9,435 nt of DNA from UBA1172 sp049889655 (GTDB taxonomy: Bacteria; Pseudomonadota; Alphaproteobacteria; Puniceispirillales; UBA1172), in contig JBMHCY010000069.1 of assembly GCA_049889655.1 (NCBI GenBank), positions 1 to 9,435 of the forward strand. Direction: 5' to 3'. The notes under the pieces are model-generated. The model had not been told where the DNA came from. It saw nothing but the letters and a program-made list of their open reading frames with translations, and made no database searches. Shown here piece by piece: positions 6,786 through 9,435 of the stretch (the stretch's first letter is position 1; each line of letters starts with the position of its first letter). Made by a program: the position numbers and the translations under genes.

Positions 6786-7394
6786 ATGACCACACGCGCC
6801 TTTTCCTGTTCACGCAGAACCGCAACGCGGCTGTTGCTGCTCACCCCGCTTATGCTTGCCGGGTGCAAGGCGGCGACGCTGCCCGTCAAAACCGTGACAC
6901 CAGTCGGCGGGCCGATCAGGCTGGGGGTATCGGCCATCGATATCCTCAACGAATATGCCGCCCCCGGGGTGCGCCCGCATATTGATCATATTCTGAACCC
7001 GTCACCGGCATCGCGGCTGATGGCATGGGCTAGGGAGACGCTAACCCCGGCGGATGATCGCGGTAACCTGCTGATGACCATTACCCGGGCGGCGCTGACC
7101 GAAGAGCGTCTTGAGGGTGATGAAAGCCTCAAAGGGCTTTTCACCAATGAACAGACGCGCTTGATCCGCATCGAAATTGAAGCCTATTTTTCCTTCAGTC
7201 ATCCGCAATCCAGCCGTTCGGCAACGCTCACCGTCAAGGCGGCTTATGAGACAACGATTGCCGAAAGCACCACCCCGAACGAGGCTGATCAGGTGCGGCT
7301 TGCTGTCATCGATGAAGGGATGGGGCGGTTTGATGCCGAATTCCGCCGTCAGCTTGCACAGGTGGCAGGGGGCGGCGGCTGGCCGAAAGCCTAA
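6786..7394 (+). CDS. Small predicted lipoprotein of unknown function
   Basis: I do not recognise a characterised family. The 202-aa product has a lipoprotein signal peptide: a basic start with R10-R11 and R15, a hydrophobic core LLLLTPLML (16-24) and the lipobox LAGC with C27 as the lipidated residue. K28 follows the cysteine, so there is no Asp +2 retention signal, and outer-membrane sorting is likely by Gram-negative rules. The mature part looks like a small alpha/beta periplasmic domain: VSAIDILNEY (49-58) and an Asp/His/Pro-rich turn (VRPHIDHILNPSP, 62-74), then alternating strand-like stretches LLMTITRAALTEERL and RIEIEAYFSFSH, and a C-terminal helix (RLAVIDEGMGRFDAEFRRQLAQ region). This resembles small envelope lipoproteins that assist transport or assembly, but that is only an impression. 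It lies 13 nt after hslO with a strong ribosome site. Its stop overlaps the trkH stop on the other strand by 4 nt, leaving no room for a terminator. Confidence 0.82.
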   Translation: MTTRAFSCSRRTATRLLLLTPLMLAGCKAATLPVKTVTPVGGPIRLGVSAIDILNEYAAPGVRPHIDHILNPSPASRLMAWARETLTPADDRGNLLMTITRAALTEERLEGDESLKGLFTNEQTRLIRIEIEAYFSFSHPQSSRSATLTVKAAYETTIAESTTPNEADQVRLAVIDEGMGRFDAEFRRQLAQVAGGGGWPKA

Positions 7395-8839
7395 CGCCGC
7401 CAGAATCCCGGGGCGAGCATCACCAGCACGGTAAAGAGTTCCAGCCGGCCGACGATCATCGCCCCGCAGAGAACCCATTTCGCAAACCCCGGCAGGGTGC
7501 TGAAATTGCCGGCAGGTCCGATCGTCTCGCCGAGCCCCGGGCCGACATTGCTGATCGATGTAGCCGCCCCGGAGAGTGCCGTTTCCAGATCAAGCCCGGC
7601 AAGACCGAGCAGCCCGGCCACCACGACAAAGCACAGGATATAGAGATAAAAGAAGCCCATCACGGCATCGATCACCTGTTCCGAAACCGGGCGGTTGTTG
7701 TAATAGGCAACCACCACCGCATGGGGACGCAACAGCCGCGAGACCTGGATCCGGGCATTGGCAGCCAGCACCTGAAAGCGGAACATCTTGATCCCGCAGG
7801 TGGTTGATCCGGCACAGCCGCCGATAAACATACAGATCAGCAACAGCACCGTGGCACTGCCGCCCCAGGCATTGAAATCGGCACTGCCATAGCCTGTGCC
7901 TGTCATCATCGAGACGGTGTTGAAGGCTGACAGCCTCAGCGCTTCGGGCATGGCGTAACCGTGGCGGATGATCAACTGGAGGCAGATCAGGCCGACAACG
8001 CCGCCGACCAGGGCGAGAAACCACCGGACCTGCGGGTCACGGGTCAGATTCTGCCAGCCGCCCCGGCTGAAGGCGAGGTAATGGACAAAGGGCAGGCTGC
8101 CGACGATCATCCCGAACACCACCACCCATTCGACAAGCGCATTGTCAAACGCCCCGATGGAGGAGGTTCGTGTCGAAAAGCCGCCGGTGGCGAGGGTTGT
8201 CATCGCATGGGTGATGGCATCAAAGCCAGGCATCCCCGCACCATAGAGCATCAGGGCCCAGAGAAGGGTCAGGCTGCTGTAGACAAAGAAGATCCCGCCC
8301 GCCAGTTCCGCTGCCCGGGGGACAACCTTATCCGGCGTTTCATAGGATTCGGTCTTGAACAGCTGCATCCCGCCAATGCTCAGCATCGGCAGCACGGCCA
8401 TCGCCATGACAATGATCCCGATCCCGCCAAGCCATTGCAGCAGTGCCCGCCAGACAAGCACCCCGGGCGACATCGCCTCGATTGTCGGGATGACGGTCGA
8501 GCCGGTGGTGGTGATGCCGGAAACAGATTCAAAGACAGCGTTGGTCAGCCCCATGCTGTTGGTTGCCAGCATGAAAGGCAGGGCCCCGAAAATGCCGATC
8601 ATGATCCAGGCCCCGTTGGTCAGCAGGAAAGCCTGGCGAAGGCCGAATTTTTCATCGGAGGTCACGCGTGTCGACAGCAGCAGGCCGAAACCGAAGAACA
8701 GCGTGATCGCGCCGGCCACGAGGAAGCCTGTCCAGTCCGGATACCCGTAGACATAATCCACCGCCGCCGGGATTACCATGGCGGCCGCCAGAAGGGAAAG
8801 CAGGATCCCGAGAATATGGAAAACAGGGCTGAGCGGCAT
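7391..8839 (-). CDS. trkH: TrkH-family potassium uptake channel subunit
   Basis: Inner-membrane potassium-translocating subunit of a Trk system; it normally works with the cytoplasmic NAD-binding TrkA gate, which is not in this window. The 482-aa length is typical. The four-fold channel plan is visible: each repeat is a membrane helix, a re-entrant P-loop with a filter glycine, and a second helix. Filter loops are SGITTTGSTV (107-116), TLATGGFST (215-223), MTGTGYG (312-318) and SNVGPGLG (430-437). The intramembrane loop GGCAGSTTCGIKMFR (340-354), which gates the pore in TrkH and carries conserved basic residues, is present. TTTGSTV and TGTGYG favour the TrkH/TrkG branch over KtrB, as does the length. 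The start at 8839 has GGGAA a few bases upstream. It lies downstream of folE, separated by an intrinsic terminator that overlaps a good promoter, so it is probably transcribed on its own. Confidence 0.94.
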   Translation of the reverse strand: MPLSPVFHILGILLSLLAAAMVIPAAVDYVYGYPDWTGFLVAGAITLFFGFGLLLSTRVTSDEKFGLRQAFLLTNGAWIMIGIFGALPFMLATNSMGLTNAVFESVSGITTTGSTVIPTIEAMSPGVLVWRALLQWLGGIGIIVMAMAVLPMLSIGGMQLFKTESYETPDKVVPRAAELAGGIFFVYSSLTLLWALMLYGAGMPGFDAITHAMTTLATGGFSTRTSSIGAFDNALVEWVVVFGMIVGSLPFVHYLAFSRGGWQNLTRDPQVRWFLALVGGVVGLICLQLIIRHGYAMPEALRLSAFNTVSMMTGTGYGSADFNAWGGSATVLLLICMFIGGCAGSTTCGIKMFRFQVLAANARIQVSRLLRPHAVVVAYYNNRPVSEQVIDAVMGFFYLYILCFVVVAGLLGLAGLDLETALSGAATSISNVGPGLGETIGPAGNFSTLPGFAKWVLCGAMIVGRLELFTVLVMLAPGFWRR

Positions 8840-8859
8840 TGCCGTTCCCGTCGAAAGTG

Positions 8860-8893
8860 AAAAACCTGCCCCTTTATACGATTTCAGGGGCAG
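8860..8893 (-). terminator. Rho-independent terminator of folE
   Basis: On the minus strand an 8-bp perfect GC-rich stem, CTGCCCCT (8893-8886) and AGGGGCAG (8873-8866), encloses a 12-nt loop and is followed by G and then five T (8864-8860). It begins 39 bp after the folE stop codon and ends 20 bp before the trkH start. The loop is longer than usual, which may weaken it. It also contains the predicted trkH -10 element. Confidence 0.72.
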
Positions 8894-8902
8894 ATTTGTC
8901 CA
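8873..8902 (-). promoter_or_regulatory. trkH: Predicted sigma70-type promoter of trkH
   Basis: On the minus strand TGGACA (8902-8897) and TATAAA (8878-8873) each match the sigma70 consensus hexamers at 5 of 6 positions, with an 18-bp spacer. Transcription would start around 8865-8868, giving a leader of about 27-30 nt before the trkH ATG. Most of the promoter coincides with the folE terminator hairpin. Motif match only. Confidence 0.5.
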
Positions 8903-8931
8903 TCATCTCGCCGTCAAGGGCAGAAATCCGG

Positions 8932-9435
8932 TTAGCGGACCTGTGCAAGGAAACGGTTGCGGAGTGCTTCATCCTCGTCGAAAACACCGGTGAAGCGTGT
9001 TGTCACCATGCTCACATCCGATTTGTGGACGCCGCGGGTGGTCATGCACTGGTGCGCAGCATCAACCAGCAGGGCCACACCGCGCGGTTGCAGCACGGTC
9101 TGGATCGTGTCGGCGATCTGTGCCGTCATCGTTTCCTGAGTCTGCATCCGCTTCGAGAAGATGTCGATGACCCGGGCCAGTTTCGAGATGCCGACAACCC
9201 GGCGATCCGGCAAATAGGCGATATGGGCCTTGCCGATAATCGGCACGATGTGATGTTCGCAATAGGATTCGATGCGGATGTCCCGCAGCAGAACAAGATC
9301 GCTGTAGCCTTCAACCTCTTCAAACGTCCGCGACAGCATTTCGGCGGCGTTTTCGCGGTAACCGGCAAAAAACTCTTCATAGGAACGCACGACACGCCCC
9401 GGGGTATCCATCAGGCCTTCGCGTTCCGGGTTGTC
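8932..9435 (-). CDS. folE: GTP cyclohydrolase I, 3' part (start beyond the window)
   Basis: Zinc enzyme that converts GTP to 7,8-dihydroneopterin triphosphate, the first step of tetrahydrofolate synthesis and also the entry to queuosine-type deazapurines. The frame runs to the right edge; 167 residues are visible of roughly 200-220. The fragment opens with DNPEREGLMDTPGRV, a conserved family run, so the internal ATG at 9411 is not the start. Counting from the edge, CEHH is at 59-62 and HQC at 128-130. The zinc ligands C59, H62 and C130 have exactly the spacing of E. coli C110, H113 and C181, and H61 matches the catalytic H112. Further family motifs are GKAHIAYLPDRRVVGISKLAR (68-88), QTQE (98-101) and TTRGV (132-136). 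This is the ordinary zinc-dependent FolE1 type, not FolE2. It is followed by an intrinsic terminator and trkH. Confidence 0.96.
   Translation of the reverse strand, partial: DNPEREGLMDTPGRVVRSYEEFFAGYRENAAEMLSRTFEEVEGYSDLVLLRDIRIESYCEHHIVPIIGKAHIAYLPDRRVVGISKLARVIDIFSKRMQTQETMTAQIADTIQTVLQPRGVALLVDAAHQCMTTRGVHKSDVSMVTTRFTGVFDEDEALRNRFLAQVR

Noticed and set aside
7961..8860. Plus-strand open frame (299 aa) opposite trkH, rich in His, Asp, Pro and Gly
   Set aside because: The composition is the mirror of hydrophobic TrkH codons. It has no domain and covers the trkH start, so it is a shadow.
1..9435. CRISPR arrays, tRNA/rRNA genes, insertion sequences, phage or toxin-antitoxin modules
   Set aside because: No spaced direct repeats, cloverleaf-like sequence, transposase-like reading frame or terminal inverted repeats were seen. 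Almost all of the window is explained by conserved core genes.

Overview
The window is about 9.4 kb of GC-rich chromosomal DNA (roughly 60% GC by eye), densely packed with conserved core genes. It looks alphaproteobacterial and probably Rhodospirillales-like. The reasons are the two-halved (about 390 aa) Dcd-type deaminase, the argD-argF-hslO cluster and the style of RecX. This placement comes from recognising gene types and order, not from a search. No mobile element, CRISPR array, RNA gene or prophage was found, and no gap between genes exceeds about 100 bases.

Layout: (1) 1-1668, minus strand: recX, then the first 348 residues of acetyl-CoA synthetase (acs), which runs off the left edge. 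(2) 1726-7394, plus strand: six closely packed genes that look like one translationally coupled operon. They are an ABC-2 type permease, a long dCTP deaminase, acetylornithine aminotransferase (argD), ornithine carbamoyltransferase (argF), the redox chaperone Hsp33 (hslO) and an unrecognised small lipoprotein. Successive genes overlap by 4, 8, 4 and 4 nt, with a 13-nt gap before the lipoprotein. (3) 7391-9435, minus strand: folE (GTP cyclohydrolase I, 5' end beyond the right edge), an intrinsic terminator, then trkH (potassium uptake). The 3' ends of trkH and the lipoprotein gene overlap by 4 nt.

argD and argF supply two steps of arginine synthesis: N-acetylglutamate semialdehyde to N-acetylornithine, and ornithine to citrulline. 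Dcd feeds dUTP/dTMP synthesis, FolE starts tetrahydrofolate synthesis, and Acs activates acetate. Co-transcription of Dcd, arginine enzymes, Hsp33, an export permease and a lipoprotein has no obvious single-pathway explanation and may simply be housekeeping packing.

I do not see evidence for a new biological system. The points most worth a second look are the uncharacterised lipoprotein tied to hslO, the permease with no ATPase gene beside it, the two-halved Dcd, and a good sigma70-like promoter for trkH that lies inside the folE terminator hairpin.
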